From Ottelia alismoides (lineage: Eukaryota > Streptophyta > Magnoliopsida > Alismatales > Hydrocharitaceae), in assembly GCA_037367405.1 (NCBI GenBank), contig JAZKJV010000148.1, positions 1,178,001-1,242,000 on the forward strand: a stretch of 64,000 bases of DNA, written 5' to 3'. The translations under genes were made by a program, and so were the position numbers. Numbering within the stretch: the stretch's first letter is position 1; every line of letters begins with the position of its first letter. The notes below the pieces were generated by a model. It did no database searches and was not told the DNA's origin. It saw nothing but the letters and a program-made list of their open reading frames with translations. Positions 46,831 to 57,516 of the stretch are shown one piece after another.

Positions 46831-47796
46831 GTGATACCCTGTTCAAACATGAAAGCAGCTGGAGCACAAGAAATGTACCGGTAAATGCAATGCAACAAAA
46901 GAACCATGTTGAAATTTCATGACAAGGCCTTCGATGAGCATGAGGTTGAACTCAAATGGCTATTTAATAGAAAGACTATCCGTATGACAAGGTATAGCTC
47001 ATTATTAGCTAATAGGTTCCAACCAGCATACAAGTTGACTTCTAAAGACAATGAATAGCAGTGAATCCATGAACCTTTCAGGACTTTTTTGAGAAACCAA
47101 AAAATTATTATCCAATGTTGGATGTTATCGAGCTCTTACTAAAAAGCCTATAAACATCACATTAAAAAAAGCCACAGCCGCTTACAACTCCATCACATAG
47201 ACACCCACGAAGCGTGCAACACCTTATTATTGTGAACCGCATACTCTATATAGTACCTTTCGCCTCTGGACAACACTGGCTCTCTCTTGCTCTGTAGAAC
47301 CCACTAAACTAGTTAGGAATCTTCTGTACATCTGATTACCACTACCAGCCCTCCGGATCTAAAGGCTTGCCCAACAAGCATTCGACCGACCCGCATCAAC
47401 CCACATAATGCCTATTTCCACTCACAATGAAGTTGCGATAGGACATGGCCCACATCCTCCTCCCATCACCAAATATTGTACAAGACATGGCCAAGTACAT
47501 AATTAAGGATTGCCTCAGACTCCGATCAGAGAGTAGTTGGTGGCTGCTCCTCAGACCTCGTATACCCTCGCCCTAGAGAAGTTTGGAGACCTCTCCCTCT
47601 CAAACCAAGTACCAGGCACCTTCTACACCGATGCCAACCAACAGCATCATGATTCTCTAACCGCTGAGTTAATTAGGTCATTTATCACTACTAGGAAAAA
47701 AAGAGACCCATCACTTCGTGAATTATAAATGGAATATTACTTCCACGCACTACCAACTCTTGACAAGAAAGGAATTATGGGGTTATCTTGTGGATC
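46831..47796. other. PRMT6 intron, unassigned
   Basis: A 63-codon plus-strand open frame (47537-47728) has no known domain. Otherwise nothing is recognisable. Confidence 0.5.
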
Positions 47797-47857
47797 ATGG
47801 AATATTCATCTTGTCAAGAAATTCATATCCATCTTGACAAGATCAATTCCATGATGA
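47797..47857. repeat. Imperfect palindrome at the plastid-DNA junction
   Basis: TCATGGAAT plus ATCTTGTCAAG on the left pair with CTTGACAAGAT plus ATTCCATGA on the right around a short centre. The right arm overlaps the first bases of the atpB fragment, so part of the palindrome is plastid sequence. Confidence 0.7.
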
Positions 47858-48113
47858 GTACCGTTTTACCTACTCTAGCTCCTCTGAACAGCCTAATCTT
47901 TCCTCCGTGACAATAAGGAGCTAAAACGTCAACCACTTTAATCACGATTTCAAAGATTGGTAATTTTGTATCTAATTGTATAAAAGCAGGGGCATATCTA
48001 TGAATAGGGGATGTTTTGTGGATATCTACAAGACCTAAATTATCAACGGGTTTCCCAAGAATGTTGAAAATTCATCCAAGAGTAGCCCCACCAACTGGAA
48101 CACTTCGAGGAGC
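47841..48113 (-). pseudogene. atpB: Chloroplast atpB fragment in the nucleus (NUPT)
   Basis: The minus strand encodes 91 codons of the chloroplast ATP synthase beta subunit, from the segment SVPVGGATLG through [27 protein letters not shown] and [14 protein letters not shown] sequence to the Walker A region [14 protein letters not shown]. The intact protein binds and hydrolyses ATP in the CF1 head. Here one Arg codon is TGA (after ATLG) and the P-loop glycine is changed, so it is dead. It abuts a truncated Copia RT with no spacer, on the same strand. Confidence 0.9.
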
Positions 48114-51100
48114 TTCCTGTAAGTCTTCAAATACCTCAAGATCATGTGGACGGCGTCCATATGCACCTTCCTGGGTTGCTCCATGAACTGGTTGACTTTG
48201 CTAACTGCAAAAGCAATATCTGGTCTGGTAATGGTGGTGTATAGGAGCTTCCCAACAAGCTCTCTATATCTCCTCCTGTCAATTTCTTCGGTGTCCTCAT
48301 CATACAATCTCATGCTTGCATCCATAGGAGTAGAAGCAGGTTTGCACCCTGTCATACATGTCTCAGATAGAAGATCTATAACAAATTTCCTTTGATTCAT
48401 CACGAGTCCGTGTTGATTCCTGGCGAACTCTAATCCAAGAAAGTAGCGAAGATTACCAAGGTCCTTAGCCACAAACTGCTGACCAAGGAATTCCTTGACA
48501 ATAAGAATACCCTGCTCATCATCTCCTGTAATGACAATATCATCCCCATAAACAAGAATAGCCATGGTACCTCTAGGTGTCCGTACGAACAATGAGTGGT
48601 CTGCAGTAGACCGCACAAACCCCTTTTACTCTATCAACTCTGATAGCTTTTGATTCCAAGCTCTCAGACTCTGCTTCAGGCCATTAATCGCCTTGTGAAG
48701 TCGGCACACCTTCTGAGACTCCCCCTCAGTAGCAAATCCTGGTGGTTGTTGCATATATACTTCCTCATGTAGATCCTCGTAGAGAAAGGCATTCTTGACA
48801 TCAAGTTGATACAGAGGCCAGTCAGTGGAAACGACAACAAATACGAGAATGCATAGTGTCGAATGTCTTGCTACTGGAGAGAAGGTGTCCTGATAATCCA
48901 CCCCATAGGTTTGGGTGAATCCCCGAGCCACAAGCCTTGCTTTGAATCGGTCGATACTGTCATCAGCCCTTTGCTTGACCGTGAATATCCATTTGCAGCT
49001 CACAATAGATGCTCCTTATGGAGGTGAGACAATGCTCCATGTGCCCCGTGGTCGCAGAGCCGCCATCTCTTCTTCCATAACAAGGCGCCACCTACTGTCC
49101 TGGAGCGCCTCCTTATACGTCCGCGGGATAGTAACCGCAGATAGTCCAGTCCCACTATAAACTTCTTGTAATCCTCTGAAAGATGATGAAAGGAAACATG
49201 TGCAGCCATTGGGTAATTGGCACATTGGCGACGAGGTTTCCTAAGAGCAATCGATATCTCCAGGTCATTAGCCTCATAGTCCTATGGAATTAACTCTTCC
49301 TGTTCATTATGCAAATCTCCAGTGTCATCTGTAGAAATAATATGTCCCTGACATACCTGAGGCATGGTGGATGATGTGGTAGGCGCATGAGCAGAGGAGA
49401 GAGTAGAAGACCTGCGAGTATAAACATGGGGTAAGAATGTAGAATCTTCGGGAGGAGGTGGAGGTAGCGGTGGGGGTGGTGGTGGTGGTGTTGAAGACCG
49501 AGGTACATCACAAGGAGTGGATGGAGATGGAGGAACCACAACATCCTCTCTGGATCTAGGATTAGACAACCTGTCACCTGTAGGAGAGAAATACATAAAA
49601 GATTCGAAAAATATAACATCAGCGCTCACATAGTATTTTCTCCCAACATGATCAAAACATTTGTACCCTTTTTGGGTACGAGAATAACGAACAAAGATAC
49701 ATTTGACAGCTCTAGGTGAGAGCTTGTCACGGCAAGGAGTAAAGTCGTGGACAAAAGCCACCGATCCAAAAACACGAGGAGTAAGCGTGAAGAGTTCCTT
49801 TTCGGGAAACGCAATCGAGAAGGGACTCTTCTCTCCAAGAATAGTGGATGGCATGCGATTTACCAAGTAACAAGCGGTTAGGGTTGCATCCCCCAATAAT
49901 GAATGAGGTGTACTACTGTGAATCAACAAAGTTCTCGTGATGTCTAAGAGGTGAGGATGTTTGCGTTCTGCAATGAAGTCTGATGAACTATACCCAGAGA
50001 CCGGAGAAATTTTGCCAAATGAAGAGTAGAAAATTCCAAAGCATTTTCGGTACGAATGTATTTGACTTTAGCAGAAAATATGTTGTTAATCTCAATAAGA
50101 AAAGTCTTAATTATAGCACATGCTTCAGATTTATGTTTAAGCAAGAAAACCCAAGAGAGTATAGAATAATCATCCACAACAACAATATAAAATCTATTTC
50201 CCTGATGATCAGGAACACGACTGGGACCCCAAATGTCAAAATGAATCAACTCAAATGATCGACTACTATTACGACTGGGATGACTCGGAAAGGAGGAGCG
50301 ATGGTGTTTCCCAAGCTAACAAGATTCACAGTCCAAAGTAGTACGAGTAGATATATGCGGGAGAACACATATCATCTTTTGAAGGGGAAGATGGCCAAAG
50401 CAAAGATGCCACAGAAAAGGCGAGACAGATCCAGAGGGAATAGAGGCCACCCCAGCACATGATGGAACCGCAAGCTTGTACAATCCTCTCTGCTCACGGC
50501 CATGAATAATCATCCTGCCAGTTAGTATGTCCTGAAACATAAGAGAAGAGGGGTCAAAAATGGCACGACGGTGTAAATCTTTTGTAATCTGACTAATAGA
50601 CAAAAGATTCATATGAAAGTATGGAGCATGTAAAACATTCTGAAGACGTATAGAAGGGGCTAAAACAATCTCCCCCTAGCCAATAATGGGTAACCAAACT
50701 CCATTGGCTATGATCACGGATCGCCCAGGAGGAATAGTCTTGTACGAGGAAAACTGTGTCCGATCTCTACACATATGATGAGATGCTCCAAAATCTATAA
50801 TCCAATCGATCACATCGGAACAACTACTACTGGTAAGCACATATGAAATCCCTGATGAACTGGGCATTGCTCTGGCGGTGGCCGCTGCATCTGATGGTCC
50901 TGCAGTCCGAGTCATCTCGAGACAAGATCATCAAAACGTGCATCAGTAGTGGTTGCAGGTGAAGAGTCAGTCTGCTCAGCAACACGTGCAGACGTCGGAA
51001 AGCCATGCTTGTGAAAGCATGTCTCCTCTGAGTGGCTAGGACGATGACAATAAGAACATGGACCACGCTGACGGCCTCCACCTCTACCACGAGGTCCACG

Positions 51101-51794
51101 ACCACGGAACTGGGACGCACTGCCTCGTTCACGAGAAGCAGCCATAGCCGAGAATGTCAGTTGTGGCGTGGAAGTAGGTGTGGTAGTAATCCCGCTCAGC
51201 CACTTGTAGACCTCCTCCATTGGTGGTATGGTCTCGCCAGTCAGAAGTTGAGTACGAGCGGCATCGTACTCTAAGTCAAGGGATGATAGGAAAACTCCAG
51301 TCATAGTGGCATTCTGATACGTTTGTCGTTGTTCCACGCTGGTAGTAATAGCCATGAAACTATGGAGTCGTTCAAACATGCCCCTTAGATGAGAAAAATG
51401 CGCATGGAGAGGTCGATTATTTTGCTTGGTCGAGAAAATGTTGAACTGAAGTTGGAGTATCTTGCTCTCATTTTTCGCATGTCCGTAGGTAGCGGCCAAT
51501 ATGTCCCACATGGCCTTTGCAGTTGGTTGATTGACAATATCATTAGCAATCTCTGTGCTAAGCGTCCCAGAGAGCATTATACGAGCATATGCATCATCTT
51601 GCTTCCATGATGCATTTGCCCCAGTCTTGTCCGTCGACTATGAATCAGTCAGAATATGCTCCTAGTTGTGGCATTGCATTAGGGTACGCAACTGCATGGA
51701 CCATAACTCGTAGTTGGTCCCGTCCATCTTTATGATAGGTGCAGGTTCTTTGAAGGCACCGGAAGAGGAGAACACGTCACCTTGTTTCTGACAT
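48114..51794 (-). pseudogene. Copia gag-pol with stops, frameshifts and 3' loss
   Basis: Gag has KMDGTNYELWSMQ, two stops near 51660, KAMWDILAATYG and the knuckle CSYCHRPSHSEETC (about 51055). Protease keeps the D-GASHHMC region with DFGA in place of DSGA (about 50780). The integrase core region shows FDIWGPSRVPDHQG (about 50240). RT shows VDYQDTFSPVARHSTL (48890) and VYGDDIVITGDD (48550), where the usual YVDD has become YGDD. Five or more breaks separate the blocks. The last codons read straight into atpB. Confidence 0.85.
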
Positions 51795-52336
51795 TCTTTA
51801 ATAGGCAAAAACGCGGAACAAGAGGGGAATTCTCAGCAATAGACTTGTCTACAGCATCATATGAGGGATGAGGTGTATCTGTAGACTTATACACTCATCC
51901 CTAATGTTGTGTTTGAGGTCGAAGGCCGTAAACGAAAGGAGAAATCATATTATATCACCTCTTGCAAATCAGTCCAGGCCTCGACGCAGGAGGAGGGTCC
52001 ACTGCACTCAAACGAGGGACTCGGAGCCGTCGAGGGTGCGTAGGAGCCCTGCTGTATCGGGCCTCAACGCCTAAGGAGGAAAAGCGGCGACGCCGAGCCG
52101 GTTGCCGAGGCTGGAAGGCCGCGCGGGGAGGTTCCCGCTGTAGGACGGCGATGGCGCCAGGAGGGGCCGCTGGCAGTCGGCGGCGGCACTGGGAGGTGCC
52201 GCTGGCCGTGCGGAAGGGCACGGTGGTGCTGGGATGGAGCGGCGGTGCGCGGAGAGACAGAGAGGGGGCAAAAGGGGGGGTTAGGGTTAGGGTTTTGGTT
52301 CGAGAACCCTGGTCTAGGACAGTTGCTCTGGTACCA

Positions 52337-52473
52337 TGTTGGGATAAAATAAGTCATATGATAAAAGAGATCCCAGGGTTCTCTTATATAGGAGAAGAGC
52401 CAAGAGTTAACTGTGAAACCCAAAGAAAACATAAAATATAAATATAATACGGGGAGATATAAACATCTCAACA
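52337..52473 (-). repeat. 5' LTR of the truncated Copia
   Basis: It has a CTATATAAGAG TATA box (complement near 52383) and TG...CA ends. ATAAA follows on the right. Confidence 0.88.
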
Positions 52474-52763
52474 ATAAATTGTGAAGTGTGAACAAAGTCA
52501 GTATCCTAGTCTAAATAATAGTAACATTGCAGCCACCTCCACTATGACATGGAGGGTTGGGAGGCTAGGGTAGAATGGGGGATCGGAATATTAAGTATAG
52601 ATTTCACGATCATTTTATAAATATTTCTATTACATTTCAATATTAAATCATAAGGCCTGATTAACAAAGTCAAATAGGACAAACTTGAATATAAAATAGG
52701 TAAGTGGTTGAAGTGTATTGCAACGTTCGGCAATATCACACCAGCAAAATTCCAAAATAATAT
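52474..52763. other. PRMT6 intron spacer
   Basis: AT-rich, no feature seen. The last five bases AATAT are the target duplication of element D. Confidence 0.5.
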
Positions 52764-54182
52764 TGTTAGAAAATAACATGCGGAAGCGAACACGAAAAAA
52801 GATAAAGAACACGAAGAACGGCGGGATTTTAACGTGGAACCCTATTCCCTAAGGAGCGGGACGAAACCACAGGAGAAGCCCTCAAAGGGGCATATGCTTC
52901 ATTCCTTTTCTCTCAATGTATACAGGAGGTCTGAGGCACCTTATATAGCCTCCACAGAGCCTCCAAGTCTCACCACTGGTAGATGTGGGACTAAACATGT
53001 GGATGGGGTAAATGGATCTTCATCGGGATCCATTTACCCTCTACAACTCATATGGCACATAACCAAATACTCCAACACTCCCCCTCAAGCTGGAGCATGC
53101 AATGCTCAGCTTGGACAAACAGAAAGAAATTCAACTCATGATACATGACACTATAGACAATATTAACTCAACACACACAATTATCGACTGTTGTCGAGGA
53201 TGTTGCTTCTCATGTCGTGTTTGTGAGGAGGACGAACGGGATGGAGTGTGAGTCAACTGTATCTCTTCGTCGGAGAGCATGCGCTCTAAACTGCGCCTGT
53301 TAGAGTCGCTGCCACTGGAAATGAGCCTCCTCGTCGGAGTACTCTGGCCTGCCACAAAATGTGGACAACTGCTCCATCTCCAAAAAGGGGCCGAACTGAA
53401 AAAAGGTCGTGGAAGTGCAATCCTTATCGGAGTCCACGGTCGTTGGAGAATGGAGTCTGAAAGAAGTCTCCTCGTCGGAAAACTGTGTCTCTCCCATCTG
53501 GCACAGAGAATGGTACACTATTCTGGAGTACCTATGATGCCACATGAAAACCCTTGCCAACATGGCATAGGGAATGGTCATCTACTCTGGAGTTCATATG
53601 GCTCACATGAAACTCTGGCCGAAAAACAAGAAGAAAGATGGGGACCACGAACAAAAGATGGCAAACATCTGCACATCTGAATAAAGGCCGCAAACATACG
53701 TGTGTCTAAAACTGTAGACTCGGAAACATCTGACGTCGAGTCTGAAACCGCGCATCAAACTAGGACTCGGAATCGAAACGTCAAGTCTGGAATTGCGCAT
53801 GGAAAATTGTTCATCTGAAAAACTGTAGAGTCTGAACATCTAGATGGTCTGCTGACATCGGAATCTAAACAAGACATTTGACTCTACACTAATACTCCCC
53901 ATTTCTCCCATACTGGTCGAAATGAAGACATCGACGAAGTTGGGAGAAGACAATATAATGGTGTAAACTTGAAACCAAATAAGACGACCCTTTTTTTCGG
54001 CTTTTCAAAAATTTCCTCATCATTTTTTTCCGGCTATTTAATTCTCTTTTTTTATATCCGTCAACATTTTTTAATAAGCCGTTTAATTTTTTCTGACTTT
54101 TCTCTCATTTTTTTAAACATTTGCGTACTGCTTTTTATTGTATGCACCTTTTTCGAACAACATATGTATATATATATATTTT

Positions 54183-54811
54183 AAACAACAATGCTGGATG
54201 GGGCTGATCTACTGGTGCGCGATACTAGGTTTTTTTGGAGCCTGAGGCTGCCTGAGCGTATTGGTTTCTTCCTTTGGCTTCTACGCAGAAAGAGATTGCT
54301 GACGCGTGATCGTTGTGCTAGATTCATGGCTAATGTAGCCAATTCCTGCGTGCTTTGTGACTCGGCTGTGGAAACCATTGATCACATATTCTTTGGCTGC
54401 CCCACGGTTCGGGGTTTTGGGAGGATCTGGTTTGGGTGCGATCGGACGACCTGTCGGCCTTCTGTGATGCGTTGGTACTTAACAAGAACAGGGTTAGGAG
54501 AGACATCTTGATCCCGATTGCTAGGTTGTGGTTCATTTGGTTGGGGAGGAATGAGGCGCTCTTCTCCGGCCAACGCTTTTACAGGGATAACGTTCTTCTT
54601 CGTTGTTCGCGTCTTGTGGATGATTGGAGTGTGGTGTAGACCACACTTTGCTTTTACTTGTGGTGGGGGTAGGGGTCCTTTTTTTGTATTTTCGCTTTTA
54701 CTGTCTTGTTCTGTCTTGTACGTCCTTTCCTTCTCTACTCTTCTTCTTCACTTTAACTTTTTAATATATTGGGGCAAACACCGTTGAGTGTCTCCCCCCT
54801 TTTTTGAGCCT
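54183..54811 (+). pseudogene. Second 5'-truncated L1-type LINE (zf-RVT end)
   Basis: The zf-RVT domain reads FFWSLRLPERIGFFLWLL and CVLCDSAVETIDHIFFGC, then after a frameshift near 54420 IARLWFIWLGRNEALFSGQR and a stop at 54637-54639. The 3' UTR ends CCCCCTTTTTTGAGCC, nearly as in the LINE at 35818, and is followed by an AT-repeat tail (54812-54836). Same LINE family, older copy. Confidence 0.82.
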
Positions 54812-54907
54812 AATATATATATATATATATATATATTAACCAACGCCGTGGGCTTTACAATAAAAGCACCCCTTTTTTGATCTCTCGGCCCAAAGCCCCC
54901 CTCTCTT

Positions 54908-54950
<43 letters not shown>

Positions 54951-55303
54951 AAAACACACACACGGGCCAACATGCCCAAACGAGCTGCTCTCCCCTTTTT
55001 CTTTTCGAATTCTAGCCTATTACCCTAGGCCCTCTATTACATACGGCTAGGCTCAATTAGTCGTTTGGTAGTAAAAAAATTTAATAAGCAGGCCACTACC
55101 CTTAGGGTTCCCAATGTGGGAACCCCTTGATGGGGAATTCCTTCATGCGCGCCGCATCGATGGGAGGGCCCTTCTGTTTGCGCCGCCATCGACAAGGGTT
55201 TCAGCTGGAGAGGATGCGTGATCACCTACAACATCGGATGCAGCTGCTTGGAAGCTCGTGCGATGGGGCACAGAAGCAGCAGGTGCGATGCCCCCCCCCC
55301 CCC
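54812..55303. repeat. Simple sequence runs: (TA)n, (CT)n, poly-C
   Basis: TA repeats at 54812-54836, CT repeats at about 54920-54948 and a 14-base C run near 55290. The first marks the LINE tail; the others lie within element D. Confidence 0.85.
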
Positions 55304-55861
55304 CGCGAGTGCGAGGAAGTTTCGCCGAGGGGAAGCGACAGCTCCACCGCCTACGGGAGAAAGGGGTTGCGCAAGGGGCGCCTGGAGAATCGGATGAAGA
55401 TGTGCCGCAAGCTGCGCAAGGGACGCCTGCGAGGGATTTGATGGAGATTTATTGCCGCTAAAGTTCCTGTACTGGAATGATTGGCGGAGCATCATCACCT
55501 GCGCAGGACTGGGATGAGGTCGGTGCTCGATCTCCGCCTTGAAGAAGGTTGTGCAGGAGATAGCGCGGCCAGGGAAGGTGTCCGCACCACACGCATAGGG
55601 GGCCACCAGCGCGAGGACGCCATCCTGACTGACGATTACTTCCTGGGGCACGTTGTGCGCGAGTTTTGGAACAAGAGTTGCGCCGCCAGCCGCGAGCTCT
55701 GCTTGCGTTGCGCGAGGGGAGGCTCTATAAGTCGGTCATGAGGATGCGTCGGGATGCGTGAGATCTGGTGTCTTGGAGCTGCCGTGAGGATGCGTGAGGG
55801 GTTGTTGGTGGTGCGACAAACAGCTTGAACAAGAACATCTAGGGTTTAAACAGAACCCTAG
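55105..55861 (-). other. GC-rich cargo block of element D with boundary hairpins
   Basis: The 5' side is CTAGGGTT/AACCCTAG (55839-55861, 8-bp stem) and the 3' side GGGTTCCCA/TGGGAACCC (55105-55125, 9-bp stem, 3-nt loop). The block is rich in GCGC and open in several frames but has no known domain. Its 3' hairpin is almost identical to that of element A although the blocks differ. Confidence 0.68.
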
Positions 55862-56124
55862 ATCTCAAAATAATAATCTTCAAATCCAAAACACCAAGAA
55901 CTTTCTGGAGATCTCGTTGCAGATCTCTTCAAACGAAAATCGAGGAATAACCTTTACAATTCCTGCGTACAAGAATAATCTTCAAACGAAAATCGAGGAA
56001 TACAACTTGCTTCTTCAATCTTCATGAAATTATGGTTCCAACAAGAGCCCTAGAAATAAATCTCGATTCTCAAACAAAAATGAATTCAATAAAACCCTAT
56101 AGAATCGATCCCGCTCCGATACCA

Positions 56125-56434
56125 TGTTAGAAAATAAACATGTGGAAGCGAACATGGAAAAAGATAAAGAACACGAAGAACGGCAGGATTTTAATGTGGA
56201 ACCCTACTCCCTAAGGAGCGGGATGAAACTACGGGAGAAACCCTCAAAGGGGCATATGCTTCATTCCTTTTTCTCTCAATGGATACAGGAGGTCTGGGGC
56301 TCCTTATATAGCCTCCACAGAACCCCCAAGTCCCACCACTGGTAGATGTGGGACTAAACATGTGGATGGGGTAAATGGATCTTCTCCGGGATCCATTTAC
56401 CCTCTACAACTCATATGGCGCATATACTCCAATA
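56125..56434 (-). repeat. 5' LTR of element D
   Basis: It starts on the minus strand with TATTGGAGTATATG (TG mutated) and ends TTTTCTAACA. It has a TATA box CTATATAAGGAGCC (complement near 56305). Confidence 0.88.
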
Positions 56435-56439
56435 AATAT

Positions 56440-56948
56440 GAATAAATTGCATGTGCATAGGATAAAAATCCCAAAATAATATATGTTTCTCATTTGAGCA
56501 GAGTTCCAGACAATTTTGTGTTGAAATGTTGCAAGTCAACAAACAAATTGAACTTGGCCACAAATGCGCAAGTCAGGAGAAAATTAAGAAGCGGAAGCAC
56601 CTAGCAATTTGGTGAGCACTAAATCACCTATTTTTGGAGTTCCTTTGCTAAGATTGCATGGAAGGTTCAGCATCTATTTGATCGATTTAATGACAAATAT
56701 GCACACTAGATCTGTTAAGTACAGACAATAGGCAATAGAGAACCATTTGTATCAATTTAAGAATGTGAAACGTCACATTTCGACAGGGAGAAATGACGTC
56801 TGGTTATGTTCTCTGAATATTAAATGTATTAATACTTTTTTTTGAGACTAATAGGACAGAGCTCCATAAAACGGAACGTCCCAGCTTTGTATATTCATTA
56901 GGAATTATAAGCAAAATTACAAGCACACGTTTCGTACAAAGCTTTGAC
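56440..56948. other. PRMT6 intron
   Basis: At 56829-56900 a minus-oriented 3' end of a LINE or SINE is likely: a T-run on the plus strand followed by GAGACTAATAGGACAGAGC and TATTCATTAGG. No other feature. Confidence 0.4.
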
Positions 56949-57142
56949 CAAGGGTTTAAATGTCAATATCAGTATCATGTCGATACCATATTTCAGCGAT
57001 ATAAAGCCGAAATATTGCCCATATCGATGTTGGTTTGTAAAGGTAGGCCTGAAAAAGATACCCATATCGCCATATCGGTATCAATAATGGTCCTTTGGCG
57101 ATACCGATATATCGGCGATATATCAGGATATCTGAAACTATG
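56949..57142. mobile_element. Small hAT-like MITE, CGATAT-rich family
   Basis: The ends are CAAGGGTTTAAATGTC and, inverted, CATAGTTTCAGATATCC. A perfect 8-bp duplication GCTTTGAC lies at 56941-56948 and 57143-57150. The 194-bp body is a series of ATATCG/CGATAT motifs, so it is a short relative of the elements at 15382 and 23641. Confidence 0.88.
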
Positions 57143-57362
57143 GCTTTGACTTGCTCAATTATATTCTCATGGCAAAATTTCACATCCTCTAGAAAATAAA
57201 ACTGTTCCTCGCCAGCCAGAAGGCTTAAATGTAATAATATACCGGGAAGAATAATTCTTTAGTAGCCATCCTTAAAATTTCCAGCAAAACGACATCTCAT
57301 AAATGAAAGGCATCTCCTAAACAATAAGAAACTATTGAATCATATTAAGGAAACAAAATTAC

Positions 57363-57440
57363 CGTCGCATGTGAAGGAAGGATAAGCCCATCTGGTTTAA
57401 GCCAGCGGTCCCTAGCAACAATTACACTACTTAGCATGCC
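57363..57440 (-). CDS. PRMT6: PRMT6 exon B (26 codons)
   Basis: Encodes [18 protein letters not shown] then LILPSHAT, the segment after the double-E loop. The acceptor is CTCTGTAG and the donor GTAATT after ACG. It joins exon C at SHAT/LYMAP in phase 0. Confidence 0.94.
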
Positions 57441-57516
57441 CTACAGAGTAAGAAAGCAGAATGCATCAAGAAAGAACTTGTGGATTGCCCAGATAAAGAG
57501 AAACTGGAAACTACAC

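Larger units (their letters stand above)
48114..52473 (-). mobile_element. Copia element missing its 3' end, fused to plastid DNA
   Basis: The 5' LTR is at 52337-52473 (137 bp, TGTTGAGATG...ATCCCAACA on the minus strand), with PBS TGGTACCAGAGC next to it. Gag, protease, integrase and RT follow leftwards. The element stops in RT/RNase H at ILRYLKT (about 48118) where atpB sequence begins. RNase H, PPT and 3' LTR are absent. The leader (51850-52336) is GC-rich and contains GGTTAGGGTTAGGG (52280-52293). Confidence 0.88.
52764..56434 (-). mobile_element. Non-autonomous LTR element D with a LINE fragment inside
   Basis: LTRs 52764-53077 and 56125-56434, a perfect duplication AATAT (52759-52763, 56435-56439), a PBS complement TGGTATCGGAGC (56113-56124) and a PPT complement AGCTTGAGGGGGAG (53078-53091). 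The LTRs differ at more positions than those of A and C, so D is older. It carries the second purine tract (complement of 53890-53907), a GC-rich block (55105-55861) and a truncated LINE (54183-54811). No retroviral-type enzyme is encoded. Confidence 0.9.

Noticed and set aside
47537..47728. 63-codon frame left of the plastid fragment as more plastid DNA
   Set aside because: It does not resemble any chloroplast protein I know.
52279..52297. Interstitial telomere
   Set aside because: Only two to three imperfect units within a retrotransposon leader.
51962..52495. 159- and 143-codon frames in the Copia leader
   Set aside because: They cover the PBS and LTR and oppose each other; not genes.
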